The position numbers and the translations under genes are program-made. A stretch of DNA of 64,000 nucleotides, taken from contig NZ_SDVB01000380.1 in assembly GCF_004137355.1 (NCBI RefSeq), forward strand, positions 124,001 through 188,000, in the 5' to 3' direction. The notes under the pieces are model-generated. The model did no database searches and was not told the origin of the DNA. It saw only the letters and a program-made list of their open reading frames with translations. This document shows positions 26,494-35,032 of the stretch, piece by piece. Source of the stretch: Ciceribacter ferrooxidans (GTDB taxonomy: Bacteria; Pseudomonadota; Alphaproteobacteria; Rhizobiales; Rhizobiaceae). The first letter of the stretch is position 1. Every line of letters starts with the position of its first letter.

Positions 26494-26509
26494 GTGTAAA
26501 GGTTTACAC
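26494..26509. promoter_or_regulatory. LacI-type operator 2 of the sugar ABC locus
   Basis: GTGTAAAGGTTTACAC: perfect arms around a GG centre, core inverted relative to operator 1, centre-to-centre distance 21 bp (two helical turns). It lies about 40 bp before the ABC ATPase start. Confidence 0.8.
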
Positions 26510-26549
26510 AATGCAACATAAGCGGTGGAGGAGCCGCGGGGAGGACAGC

Positions 26550-28076
26550 ATGAACAGCCATGAGGGCGGTATTGCCGTGCCGGTGCTTGCCGCTGAACGC
26601 ATTTCGAAGATCTTCGGCGAGGTGCAGGTGCTCTTCAGCGTGGATTTCGACGTGCTTCCGGGTGAGGTCCATGCGCTGATCGGCGAGAACGGGGCGGGCA
26701 AGTCGACGCTCGCGAAAATCCTGACGGGCTTCGAGCAGGCGAGCTCCGGGCAGATCCTTCTCGACGGGCAGTCGGTCACCCTTCCTTCGAACGGCCGGGC
26801 CGAGGCGCTCGGTATCGTGCTCATCCATCAGGAATTCAATCTCGCCGAGCACCTCACCGTCACGGAGAGCCTGTTCCTCGGCCGCGAGGTGGCCCGCTTC
26901 GGCGTGCTCGACCGCCGGTTCATGCGCGAGGAGACGCGACGCGTCCTCGACATCCTCGGCTCGTCGATCGACGAGGATGCGCCGATCTCGTCGCTCTCGG
27001 TCGCCGACAAGCAGATGGTGGAGATCGCCAAGGCGATCAGCCGCGACGCGCGGGTCGTCTTTATGGACGAGCCGACGGCTGTGCTCTCGCGTGACGAGAC
27101 CGACATCCTCTTCGACCAGGTGCGCAAGCTCCGCGCCAAGGGCACCAGCTTCGTCTTCATCTCCCACAAGCTGGACGAGGTCATCGAACTGACCGACCGG
27201 GTGACGGTGTTGCGCGACGGCCAGTGGATCAAGACGGCGCCGACATCACTGCTCGATGCCGAGTCGATGGCACAGCTGATGGTCGGGCGCGAGCTCGCGA
27301 GCCTCTATCCCGCCAAGCACGAGCCGGATGTGGACGAGGAGGTCACGCTCTCGGTGCGTTCGCTGACCACGGGATATGTGAAGGATGCGAGTTTCGAGCT
27401 GCGCAAGGGTGAGGTGCTCGGCTTTTCCGGGCTTATCGGCTCCGGCCGCACCGAATTCATGGAGGCGGTCGCGGGCCTCAGGCCGCGCCTGTCCGGCGAG
27501 GTCGTGCTCAAGGGACATGCAATCGGCTCCGGCGATTTCCTCTCGGCCAAGGCGAACGGCCTCGCCTACATGACCAAGGACCGCAAGGGCCGCGGCTTGC
27601 TGCTCGGCGAGGGCATGGCGACCAATCTCACGCTGCAGTCGCTCGACCGGCATGTCCGGCACGGCTATCTCGACCCGTCGAGCGAGGCTGAGGCACTCGC
27701 GCGTGCCCGCCGCCGCTTCGACATCCGCGTGCGCGACGACAACGTCATGGTCGGGCGGATGTCCGGCGGCAACCAGCAGAAGCTGCTGCTCGCCAAGATC
27801 ATGGAAACCGAACCGGACGTCATCATCATCGACGAGCCGACGCGCGGCATCGACGTCGGCACCAAGCAGCAGATCTACCACTTCATCGCCGCGCTCGCCC
27901 GCGAGGGGCGCTCGATCATCGTCGTCTCCTCGGAAATGCAGGAGGTGATCGGGCTCTGTACCCGCGTCGCGGTGATGCGCGAGGGGCGGATCGTCGGGAT
28001 GCTGGAAGGCGAGGAGGTCTCCGAACAGGTGATCATGCGCTACGCCGCCGGCCTGAAACGGAAACTGGCGGGCTGA
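26550..28076 (+). CDS. Sugar ABC importer, double ATPase subunit (RbsA/XylG type)
   Basis: A 508-residue protein with two fused ABC domains. The first has a canonical Walker A GENGAGKS and Walker B VVFMDEPTA; the second has the degenerate GLIGSGRTE loop and the signature MSGGNQQK with IIIDEPTRGID, the usual pattern of CUT2 monosaccharide importers. ATG 26550 has GGGGAGGA upstream; longer frames would run into the operators. It is first in the importer operon controlled by the divergent LacI. Confidence 0.94.
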   Translation: MNSHEGGIAVPVLAAERISKIFGEVQVLFSVDFDVLPGEVHALIGENGAGKSTLAKILTGFEQASSGQILLDGQSVTLPSNGRAEALGIVLIHQEFNLAEHLTVTESLFLGREVARFGVLDRRFMREETRRVLDILGSSIDEDAPISSLSVADKQMVEIAKAISRDARVVFMDEPTAVLSRDETDILFDQVRKLRAKGTSFVFISHKLDEVIELTDRVTVLRDGQWIKTAPTSLLDAESMAQLMVGRELASLYPAKHEPDVDEEVTLSVRSLTTGYVKDASFELRKGEVLGFSGLIGSGRTEFMEAVAGLRPRLSGEVVLKGHAIGSGDFLSAKANGLAYMTKDRKGRGLLLGEGMATNLTLQSLDRHVRHGYLDPSSEAEALARARRRFDIRVRDDNVMVGRMSGGNQQKLLLAKIMETEPDVIIIDEPTRGIDVGTKQQIYHFIAALAREGRSIIVVSSEMQEVIGLCTRVAVMREGRIVGMLEGEEVSEQVIMRYAAGLKRKLAG

Positions 28077-28133
28077 TCGGGATCGGACAAGAGAGGATGC
28101 CGGCCGCAGGACGCGCCGGCCGGGAGGAAGAGA

Positions 28134-29150
28134 GTGACGATGTCGAGGAGTGAAGAGGGTGGAGCGGTTGCGGCTGTTCGCAAGGGACGCAGGAGCATCG
28201 ATCTGAGGGCGGTCGCGCCGTTCGCGGCGCTGGCCCTGCTGCTGGTCGTCGGTGCACTGGTCAATCCGAACTTCATCGGTATCAACAACCTCGCCAATGT
28301 CGCGACGCGCAGTGCCTTCATCGCGATCATCGCGGTCGGGGCGACCTTCGTGATCTCGTCCGGCGATCTCGACCTGTCCGTCGGCTCGATGGTCGCCTTC
28401 GTGGCGAGCCTGATGATCCTTTTCCTGAATTCTGGGGCGATTGCCGACCCGTCGCTGCTGCTCGCCGCCGCGGTTACGCTCGCCACGGTCATCGGGGCGC
28501 TCTGCGGGCTGGCGAACGGCCTCATCACGACGGTCGGCCGCATCGAGCCGTTCATCGCCACCCTCGGCACCATGGGCATCTATCGCGGCCTCACCACCTG
28601 GCTCTCGCAGGGTGGCGCGATCACGCTGCGTTCGCCCGAGATCCAGGAGATGTACCGGCCGGCCTATTTCGGGTCTATCCTCGGTGTGCCGGTTCCGATC
28701 CTCGTCATTCTGGCGGTCACGGCGATCGCTGCCTTCATCCTTTATCGCACACGCTATGGCCGGCACGTCGTCGCCGTCGGCTCGAACCGCGAGGTGGCGC
28801 GCTACTCCGGCATCGGCGTCGACAGGGTGCGCACGCTCGCCTTCGTCATCCAGGGCATCTGCGTGGCGATCGCGGTGCTGCTCTACGTGCCGCGCCTCGG
28901 CTCGACGTCGGCGACCACCGGCATTCTCTGGGAGCTCCAGGCGATCACCGCCGTCGTCATCGGCGGCACCGCGCTGAAAGGCGGCGTCGGACGTGTCTGG
29001 GGAACCATCTGCGGCGCCTTCATCCTCGAACTGGTGGGCAACATCATGCTGCTCTCCAACTTCATCAGCGAATACCTGATCGGGGCCATCCAGGGCGCGA
29101 TCATCATCATCGCGATGCTCGTCCAGCGCTCGCTGACGCGCAGACCGTGA
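28134..29150 (+). CDS. Sugar ABC importer permease (CUT2/RbsC type)
   Basis: A 338-residue integral membrane protein of about 9-10 helices with CUT2 motifs NFIGINNLANVATRSAF, VISSGDLDLSVGSMVAF and the cytoplasmic coupling region ALKGGVGRVWGTICGA. The GTG at 28134 lies 6 nt after GGAGG; ATG 28140 is an equally possible start. It would form a homodimeric channel with the preceding ATPase. Confidence 0.93.
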   Translation: MTMSRSEEGGAVAAVRKGRRSIDLRAVAPFAALALLLVVGALVNPNFIGINNLANVATRSAFIAIIAVGATFVISSGDLDLSVGSMVAFVASLMILFLNSGAIADPSLLLAAAVTLATVIGALCGLANGLITTVGRIEPFIATLGTMGIYRGLTTWLSQGGAITLRSPEIQEMYRPAYFGSILGVPVPILVILAVTAIAAFILYRTRYGRHVVAVGSNREVARYSGIGVDRVRTLAFVIQGICVAIAVLLYVPRLGSTSATTGILWELQAITAVVIGGTALKGGVGRVWGTICGAFILELVGNIMLLSNFISEYLIGAIQGAIIIIAMLVQRSLTRRP

Positions 29151-29216
29151 GAGGGCCGGGCTGAAGGGGTGGCCCGCTCGCAAACCGACACCCCAGTGAC
29201 TATCGGGAGGAAAGAC

Positions 29217-30161
29217 ATGCACAAGAGACTCTTGGGCCTTGCCGTCGCCATGACGGCGATGTTCGGCGCCGCCCACGCCCAGGATGCAAAGACGATCGGC
29301 GTTTCCATTCCGGCGGCCGACCACGGCTGGACGGCGGGCGTCGTCTACCACGCGAACCGTGTGGCCGAGCTTCTGATGAAGGAGCATCCCGGCCTCAACG
29401 TCATCGTCAAGACCTCGCCCGACCCGGCGAGCCAGGCGAATGCCCTGCAGGACCTCGAAACGCAGGGGATCGACGCACTGGTGATCCTGCCGACCGATCC
29501 GGATCCGCTCGTCAACGCGATCAAGGAAGTGAAGAACAAGGGCACGTTCGTCTCGATCGTCGACCGGGCGCCGAGCGTCAACGATGCCACTGTCCGCGAT
29601 CTCTATGTCGCCGGCAACAACCCGGCGCTCGGCCGCGTCGCCGGCGAGTATATCGCCAAGAACACGCCCGACGCGGAAGTCGTCGTCATCCGCGGCCTGC
29701 CGATCCCGATCGACCAGCAGCGACAGGACGGTTTCGACGAGGGCATCAAGGGCTCGAACGTCAAGATCCTCGACCGACAGTTCGGCAACTGGAACCGCGA
29801 CGACGCCTTCAAGGTCATGCAGGACTACCTGACCAAATACCCGAAGATCGACGTGGTCTGGTGCCAGGACGACGACATGGCCGTCGGCGTGCTGCAGGCG
29901 ATCGAACAGGCCAAGCGCACCGACATCCAGTATGTCGTCGCCGGCGCCGGTTCGAAGGACATGATCAAGAAGGTCATGGACGGCGACAAGATGATCCCGG
30001 TCGACGTGCTCTATCCGCCGGCGATGGTCGGCACCGCGATGGAGCTGACGGCGGCCGCCATTTACGACCAGGTTCCCGTGCACGGCACCTATACGCTGGA
30101 TGCGACCCTGATCACGTCGGGCAATGCCAAGAACTACTACTTCCCGGACTCGCCATTCTGA
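29217..30161 (+). CDS. Periplasmic sugar-binding protein of the CUT2 importer
   Basis: A 314-residue substrate-binding protein. The signal peptide (MHKRLLGLAVAMTAMFGAAH, cleavage near AHA-QD) precedes a two-lobed type I fold (IGVSIPAADHGWTAGVVYHA; VVIRGLPIPIDQQRQDGF). ATG 29217 has GGGAGGAAAG before it; the upstream frame lacks homology-like sequence. Its ligand is probably a monosaccharide or small glycoside; the sequence does not fix which. Confidence 0.92.
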   Translation: MHKRLLGLAVAMTAMFGAAHAQDAKTIGVSIPAADHGWTAGVVYHANRVAELLMKEHPGLNVIVKTSPDPASQANALQDLETQGIDALVILPTDPDPLVNAIKEVKNKGTFVSIVDRAPSVNDATVRDLYVAGNNPALGRVAGEYIAKNTPDAEVVVIRGLPIPIDQQRQDGFDEGIKGSNVKILDRQFGNWNRDDAFKVMQDYLTKYPKIDVVWCQDDDMAVGVLQAIEQAKRTDIQYVVAGAGSKDMIKKVMDGDKMIPVDVLYPPAMVGTAMELTAAAIYDQVPVHGTYTLDATLITSGNAKNYYFPDSPF

Positions 30162-30183
30162 TCACGGGCGCGAACGAGACTGC

Positions 30184-30208
30184 GCCTGCCCGGATATTCC
30201 GGGCGGGC
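30184..30208 (+). terminator. Intercistronic hairpin after the sugar-binding protein gene
   Basis: GCCTGCCCGG pairs with CCGGGCGGGC (one G-U pair) across a 5-nt loop. No T-run follows, so it may protect the importer mRNA 3' end or attenuate and not fully terminate. Confidence 0.45.
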
Positions 30209-30261
30209 CATCCCGCGAAATCTGGCCGGTTGTCTCCGGCGTATAATGCTGTGATTGTTAA

Positions 30262-30275
30262 CGGCAACGTTGCAG
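30262..30275 (+). promoter_or_regulatory. LacI-type operator before the isomerase/oxidoreductase unit
   Basis: CGGCAACGTTGCAG differs by one base from the perfect palindrome CTGCAACGTTGCAG found before the beta-glucosidase gene (32828-32845). It lies 16 bp before the start codon at 30292, so this is a separately regulated promoter. Confidence 0.65.
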
Positions 30276-30291
30276 ATGTGGAGGAGCATTC

Positions 30292-31344
30292 ATGAAGACG
30301 ATCAAGGGGCCTGGCATCTTTCTCGGGCAGTTCGCCGGCGATGCGGCGCCATTCAATTCCTGGGACGGAATCACGAAATGGGCCGCCGAGAAGGGCTATG
30401 CCGGCGTGCAGGTGCCGACCTGGGCGGGACAGCTGATCGATCTGAAAAAGGCGGCCGAATCCAAGGACTATTGCGAGGAATTTGCCGGTGTCGCGCGGCA
30501 GAACGGCGTCGAGGTGACCGAGCTTTCCACTCATCTGCAGGGGCAGCTGGTTGCAGTTCATCCCGCCTATGACGAGGCCTTCGACGGGTTCGCGGCGCCG
30601 GAAGTGCGTGGCAATCCCAAGGCGCGGCAGGAATGGGCGGTGCAGCAGGTCAAGTACGCGCTGAAGGCCTCCCGTAACCTCGGCATCAAGGCGCATGCGA
30701 CCTTCTCCGGTGCGCTCGCCTGGCCGTTTGTCTATCCGTGGCCGCAGCGGCCGGCCGGGCTCATCGAAACCGCTTTCGATGAACTCGCCAAGCGCTGGCT
30801 GCCGATCCTCGACTATGCCGAGGAGCAGGGCGTCGACGTCGCTTACGAAATTCACCCCGGCGAAGACCTGCATGACGGCGTGACCTTCGAGATGTTCCTC
30901 GAGCGGGTGAAGAACCACCCCCGCGCCAATATGCTCTACGACCCGTCGCACTATGTGCTGCAATGCCTCGACTATCTGGACAACATCGACATCTACAAGG
31001 ACCGCATCAAGATGTTCCACGTCAAGGACGCGGAGTTCAACCCGAGCGGCCGGCAGGGCGTCTATGGCGGCTATCAGGGCTGGGTCGAGCGGGCCGGCCG
31101 CTTCCGTTCGCTCGGCGACGGCCAGGTCGATTTCGGTGCGATCTTCTCGAAGATGGCGGCGAACGATTTCGACGGCTGGGCGGTTGTCGAATGGGAATGC
31201 GCGCTGAAGCATCCGGAAGACGGCGCGCGTGAAGGCGCCGAGTTCGTGAAGGCGCATATCATTCGCGTGACGGAGAAGGCCTTCGACGACTTCGCCTCCG
31301 GCGGCACCGACGAGGCGGCCAACCGCCGGATGCTGGGGCTGTAA
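30292..31344 (+). CDS. Xylose-isomerase-like TIM-barrel sugar isomerase/epimerase
   Basis: A 350-residue AP-endonuclease-2-type TIM barrel protein. Probable metal ligands are in VDVAYEIHPGEDLHDG, NMLYDPSHYVLQ, KMFHVKDAEF and the terminal VVEWECAL. Such proteins isomerise, epimerise or cleave keto-sugars and inositol derivatives. It is followed by a Gfo/Idh/MocA dehydrogenase, and that pairing is typical of pathways that oxidise a sugar or glycoside before rearranging it. GTGGAGGAGC lies upstream of the ATG. Confidence 0.85.
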   Translation: MKTIKGPGIFLGQFAGDAAPFNSWDGITKWAAEKGYAGVQVPTWAGQLIDLKKAAESKDYCEEFAGVARQNGVEVTELSTHLQGQLVAVHPAYDEAFDGFAAPEVRGNPKARQEWAVQQVKYALKASRNLGIKAHATFSGALAWPFVYPWPQRPAGLIETAFDELAKRWLPILDYAEEQGVDVAYEIHPGEDLHDGVTFEMFLERVKNHPRANMLYDPSHYVLQCLDYLDNIDIYKDRIKMFHVKDAEFNPSGRQGVYGGYQGWVERAGRFRSLGDGQVDFGAIFSKMAANDFDGWAVVEWECALKHPEDGAREGAEFVKAHIIRVTEKAFDDFASGGTDEAANRRMLGL

Positions 31345-31356
31345 CAGGCGCTTATT

Positions 31357-31498
31357 CCCCTCCCCAACCCCTCCCAATAAGGGGGAGGGGCTTTGCCGCC
31401 AACGTTTGAGCTCTACGGTGACCTTACCACTACGAGCGGGACCATGGCGGCGATCGCTCTCCCCCCTTGTGGGGGAGATGGCGGGAGCCAGAGGGGGC
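31357..31498. repeat. Intergenic palindromic repeat, copy 2
   Basis: CCCCTCCCCAACCCCTCCC then AAGGGGGAGGGGC at the left, CTCTCCCCCCTTGTGGGGG with AGAGGGGG at the right. Ends match the copy at 119-249 in the same orientation; the centres differ. It separates the isomerase-like and oxidoreductase genes of what is otherwise one unit. Confidence 0.78.
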
Positions 31499-31526
31499 TT
31501 TCACTCATCTTAAGGAGAACAACACC

Positions 31527-32699
31527 ATGGCAATCGAAGGCAAGGACGAGGGAATGCGGACGGCGAAGATCAGGCTTGGCATGGTGGGCGGCGGGCAGGG
31601 CGCCTTCATCGGTGGGGTGCACCGGATGGCCGCCCGGCTCGACGATCATTTCGATCTCGTAGCCGGCGCGCTCTCCTCGACGGCGGAGAAGTCGCTGGCT
31701 TCGGGCCGTGAACTCGGCCTCGACCCGGCGCGTTGCTACGGTTCCTTCGAAGAGATGGCGGAGAAGGAGGCGGCAAGGCCCGATGGCATCGAGGCCGTGT
31801 CGATCGTCACGCCGAACCACGTGCACTATCCGGCCGCCAAGGCTTTCCTGGAGCGCGGCATCCACGTCATCTGCGACAAGCCGCTGACCTCCAATCTGGA
31901 GGACGCCAAGAAACTGAAAGAGGTGGCGGACAAGAGCAGCGCGCTCTTCATCCTCACCCACAATTACACCGGCTATCCAATGGTTCGCCACGCGCGGGAA
32001 CTCGCACTCAACGGCGAACTCGGCGAAATCCGCGTCGTGCAGATGGAGTATCCGCAGGATTGGCTCGCCGAACCGATCGAGCAGACCGGCCAGAAGCAGG
32101 CGGCGTGGCGGACCGACCCGAAGCAGTCGGGGGCGGGCGGCTCCACTGGCGACATCGGCACGCATGCCTACAATCTCGGCTGCTTCGTCTCCGGGCTGGA
32201 GCTCGATGAACTGGCGGCCGACGTCCATACCTTCGTTTCCGGGCGCAAGCTCGACGACAACGCCCATGTCATGCTGCGCTTCAAGGGTGGGGCGAAGGGC
32301 ATGCTCTGGTGCAGCCAGGTTGCGACCGGCCACGAGAACGGGCTGAAACTGCGCGTCTACGGCAGCCGCGGCGGCATCGAGTGGACGCAGGCCGATCCGA
32401 ACTATCTCTGGTTCACCCGGCTCGGCGAGCCGAAGCAGCTCATCACCCGTGCGGGCGCCGGCGCCGGTGCGGCCGCAGCGCGCGTCACCCGCATTCCGAG
32501 CGGCCATCCGGAAGGCTATCTCGAAGCCTTCGCGACGATCTACACGGAAGCGGCTGCCGCCATCACGGCTGCCCGCTCCGGTACGGCGGTCGATCCCGCC
32601 GTGGTCTATCCGACCATCGACGACGGGGTGAGGGGCGTCGCTTTCGTCGAGGCCTGCATCGCTTCGTCGAAGCAGAACGGGGCGTGGGTGAGGGTGTGA
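31527..32699 (+). CDS. Gfo/Idh/MocA-family NAD(P)-dependent oxidoreductase
   Basis: A 390-residue sugar or inositol dehydrogenase-like protein. The Rossmann motif is LGMVGGGQGAFIGGVHR near residue 15; the family lysine is in VICDKPLTSN; the C-terminal half is the (beta) sheet substrate domain with GSTGDIGTHAYNL. ATG 31527 has AAGGAGA upstream. It is likely transcribed with the TIM-barrel gene despite the repeat between them. The substrate is not readable. Confidence 0.9.
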   Translation: MAIEGKDEGMRTAKIRLGMVGGGQGAFIGGVHRMAARLDDHFDLVAGALSSTAEKSLASGRELGLDPARCYGSFEEMAEKEAARPDGIEAVSIVTPNHVHYPAAKAFLERGIHVICDKPLTSNLEDAKKLKEVADKSSALFILTHNYTGYPMVRHARELALNGELGEIRVVQMEYPQDWLAEPIEQTGQKQAAWRTDPKQSGAGGSTGDIGTHAYNLGCFVSGLELDELAADVHTFVSGRKLDDNAHVMLRFKGGAKGMLWCSQVATGHENGLKLRVYGSRGGIEWTQADPNYLWFTRLGEPKQLITRAGAGAGAAAARVTRIPSGHPEGYLEAFATIYTEAAAAITAARSGTAVDPAVVYPTIDDGVRGVAFVEACIASSKQNGAWVRV

Positions 32700-32708
32700 T
32701 TGTTCATC

Positions 32709-32820
32709 CACCTCCCCCTTGAGGGGGGAGGTCGCCGCGAAGCGGCGGGTGGGGGTGAAAAGCCGCAGTCTCCCCACCCACCCCGGACCTGCGGTCCGAC
32801 CCTCCCCTTCAGGGGAGGGT
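32709..32820. repeat. Palindromic repeat upstream of the beta-glucosidase gene
   Basis: Two palindromes, CTCCCCCTTGAGGGGGGAG and CCCTCCCCTTCAGGGGAGGG, flank a Ser/His-free GC-rich centre with CGCCGCGAAGCGGCG. The layout resembles the other repeats here but the sequence is a different family. Confidence 0.65.
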
Positions 32821-32827
32821 GTCGTTC

Positions 32828-32845
32828 AACTGCAACGTTGCAGTT
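32828..32845 (+). promoter_or_regulatory. LacI-type operator of the beta-glucosidase gene
   Basis: AACTGCAACGTTGCAGTT is a perfect 18-bp palindrome with a central CG, 123 bp before the start codon. It is nearly identical to the site at 30262-30275. Confidence 0.75.
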
Positions 32846-32968
32846 TTTCGTCCGGCGGTCTTTTTCCCCGTTGCGGATTGGTTTAAACCGCTTTCGATGT
32901 TTTCGCGCAGGCCGTGCGCCATCCCTTCCGGCCGCGCGTGCTGTGATCCAGAGTGACGGGGTGTTTCC

Positions 32969-34342
32969 ATGATCGATCCGAAGAAGCTTGCCGAACGGTT
33001 CCCCGGCGATTTCGTTTTCGGGGTAGCCACAGCCTCCTTTCAGATCGAAGGGGCGACGAAGGAGGACGGCCGCAAGCCGTCGATCTGGGATGCCTTTTCC
33101 AACATGCCGGGACGCGTCTACCAGAGGCATAACGGTGATGTCGCCTGCGACCATTACCACCGCTGGGAACAGGACCTCGACCTCATCAAGGAGATGGGCG
33201 TTTCGGCCTACCGCTTCTCGATCGCCTGGCCCCGGGTCATCCCCGAGGGCACGGGCCGTGTCAACGAGAAGGGCCTCGATTTCTACGACAAGCTGCTCGA
33301 CGGACTGAAGGCGCGGGGCATCAAGGCCTTCGCGACACTCTACCACTGGGATCTGCCGCTGGTGCTGATGGGTGACGGCGGCTGGACGGCGCGCTCGACG
33401 GCGGATGCCTTCCACCGCTATGCGAAAATCGTGATGGCGCGGCTCGGCGACCGGCTCGATGCCGTCGCGACCTTCAACGAGCCCTGGTGCTCGGTCTGGC
33501 TCTCCCATCTCTACGGGGTGCATGCGCCGGGGGAGCGGAACATGGATGCGGCGCTGCACGCACTCCACTACACCAACCTCGCCCACGGCCTCGGGATCGA
33601 CGCCATCCGGCAGGTGGCGCCGCAGGTGCCGGCCGGCCTCGTCATCAACGCGCACGCGGTGATCCCGGCTTCCGACAGTGATGCCGACAAGGCGGCGGTC
33701 GAGCGCGCCTTCCAGTTCCACAACGGCGTCTTCTTCGATCCGGTTTTCAATGGCGCCTATCCCGATCAGTTCATGGACGCGCTGGGCGGCCGCATGCCGG
33801 CGATCGAGGATGGCGACATGGAGGTGATCGGCCAGAGCCTCGACTGGTGGGGGCTCAACTACTACACGCCGATGCGGGTTGCCGCCGATCCTGTGCCCGA
33901 CGCCGAGTTTCCGGCGACCGCGGGCGCTCCGCCGGTTTCGAAGGTCAAGACCGATATCGGCTGGGAGGTCTACGCACCGGCGCTGAAGTCGCTCGTCACC
34001 GAGCTTTACGACCGCTACGATCTGCCCGCCTGCTACATCACCGAGAACGGCGCCTGCTACAACATGGGCCCGCAGAACGGCGAGGTCGACGACCAGCCGC
34101 GGCTCGACTACTACGCCGAGCACCTCGGCGTCGTCGCCGATCTGATCCGCGAAGGTTTTCCGATGCGCGGTTATTTCGCCTGGAGCCTTATGGACAATTT
34201 CGAATGGGCGGAGGGCTATCGCATGCGTTTCGGTCTCGTCTATGTCGATTACGAGACCCAGGAACGTATCGTGAAGAAGAGCGGCAAATGGTACAGCGCT
34301 CTCGCCTCGCAGTTTCCGAAGGGAAACTTCAAGGCGGGGTGA
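32969..34342 (+). CDS. Beta-glucosidase, glycoside hydrolase family 1
   Basis: A 457-residue GH1 enzyme with no signal peptide, hence cytoplasmic. The acid/base glutamate is E171 in TFNEPW and the nucleophile E359 in YITENGA; FVFGVATASFQIEGA is the N-terminal family signature. It hydrolyses beta-linked glucosides or galactosides. Its own operator matches that of the isomerase/oxidoreductase unit, so it probably feeds the same sugar pathway. Length is normal for the family. Confidence 0.95.
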   Translation: MIDPKKLAERFPGDFVFGVATASFQIEGATKEDGRKPSIWDAFSNMPGRVYQRHNGDVACDHYHRWEQDLDLIKEMGVSAYRFSIAWPRVIPEGTGRVNEKGLDFYDKLLDGLKARGIKAFATLYHWDLPLVLMGDGGWTARSTADAFHRYAKIVMARLGDRLDAVATFNEPWCSVWLSHLYGVHAPGERNMDAALHALHYTNLAHGLGIDAIRQVAPQVPAGLVINAHAVIPASDSDADKAAVERAFQFHNGVFFDPVFNGAYPDQFMDALGGRMPAIEDGDMEVIGQSLDWWGLNYYTPMRVAADPVPDAEFPATAGAPPVSKVKTDIGWEVYAPALKSLVTELYDRYDLPACYITENGACYNMGPQNGEVDDQPRLDYYAEHLGVVADLIREGFPMRGYFAWSLMDNFEWAEGYRMRFGLVYVDYETQERIVKKSGKWYSALASQFPKGNFKAG

Positions 34343-34398
34343 CACGGTCGGCCGACGTGAGATGATGGCGCTCCGATTCTCCTGAAAGGCACGCCCAC

Positions 34399-34956
34399 AT
34401 GTCGGTCCCGGCCAAACGCCTCTACGCGCTCTGCGGTTCCTTGCGGACACGCTCCACCAATCGCGCGCTGCTCGAAGCGATCCGGCGTCTAGCCCCGCAC
34501 GGCGTGGAGGTCGAAATCTCCGGATTGATCGGCCTGCTGCCGATCTTCAATCCCGACCTGGAAGGCGATCTTACGCCCGCGCCGGTGCTGGCCTTTGCGC
34601 GAGAGATCGCGACGGCGGACGGCCTGATCGTCAGCGCGCCGGAATATGCCCACGGCATTCCGGGTGGGCTGAAGAACGCCCTCGACTGGCTGGTGTCGCG
34701 CTTCGAAATCCCCGGCAAGCCCGTCATGCTCGTGCATGCCTCGCATCGGGGCGATTTCGCGCTGGAAGCGCTGACGGAAGTGCTGAAGACGATCGCGACC
34801 GATCTCAGACCCGAGACCTTCCTGCGCGTGCCGTTGCTCGGCAAATCGGAGGACGAAATCGCGGCCATTCTCGGCGCGCCGGAGACGGAAGACGCCATTC
34901 GCGCAGCCCTTGTGCGTTTCGCGGACGTGGTTTCTGTGAACCCGGCGTCACGATAG
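34399..34956 (+). CDS. NADPH-dependent FMN reductase-like flavoprotein
   Basis: A 185-residue flavodoxin-like reductase. The FMN phosphate loop is LCGSLRTRSTNRALLEAI and the second flavin contact SAPEYAHGIPGGLKNALDWL. It would reduce FMN, quinones or chromate with NAD(P)H. AAAGG precedes the ATG. It is convergent with the HxlR gene and not obviously in an operon. Confidence 0.9.
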   Translation: MSVPAKRLYALCGSLRTRSTNRALLEAIRRLAPHGVEVEISGLIGLLPIFNPDLEGDLTPAPVLAFAREIATADGLIVSAPEYAHGIPGGLKNALDWLVSRFEIPGKPVMLVHASHRGDFALEALTEVLKTIATDLRPETFLRVPLLGKSEDEIAAILGAPETEDAIRAALVRFADVVSVNPASR

Positions 34957-35032
34957 TGCGGGCGCATTGACGTTCGCTCCCTCTGAGACGCCCGCTCGAC
35001 GGGAAGCCTCGAGGCCGGGCGGCGAACTTCGT

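Noticed and set aside
27246-30083. A 945-codon open frame on the - strand across the sugar ABC operon
   Set aside because: It is antisense to three well-supported genes, has composition typical of GC-rich shadow frames (many Arg, Asp, His) and no recognisable domain.
32606-34450. A 614-codon - strand frame opposite the beta-glucosidase gene
   Set aside because: Shadow of the GH1 gene; no homology-like motifs and no ribosome site.
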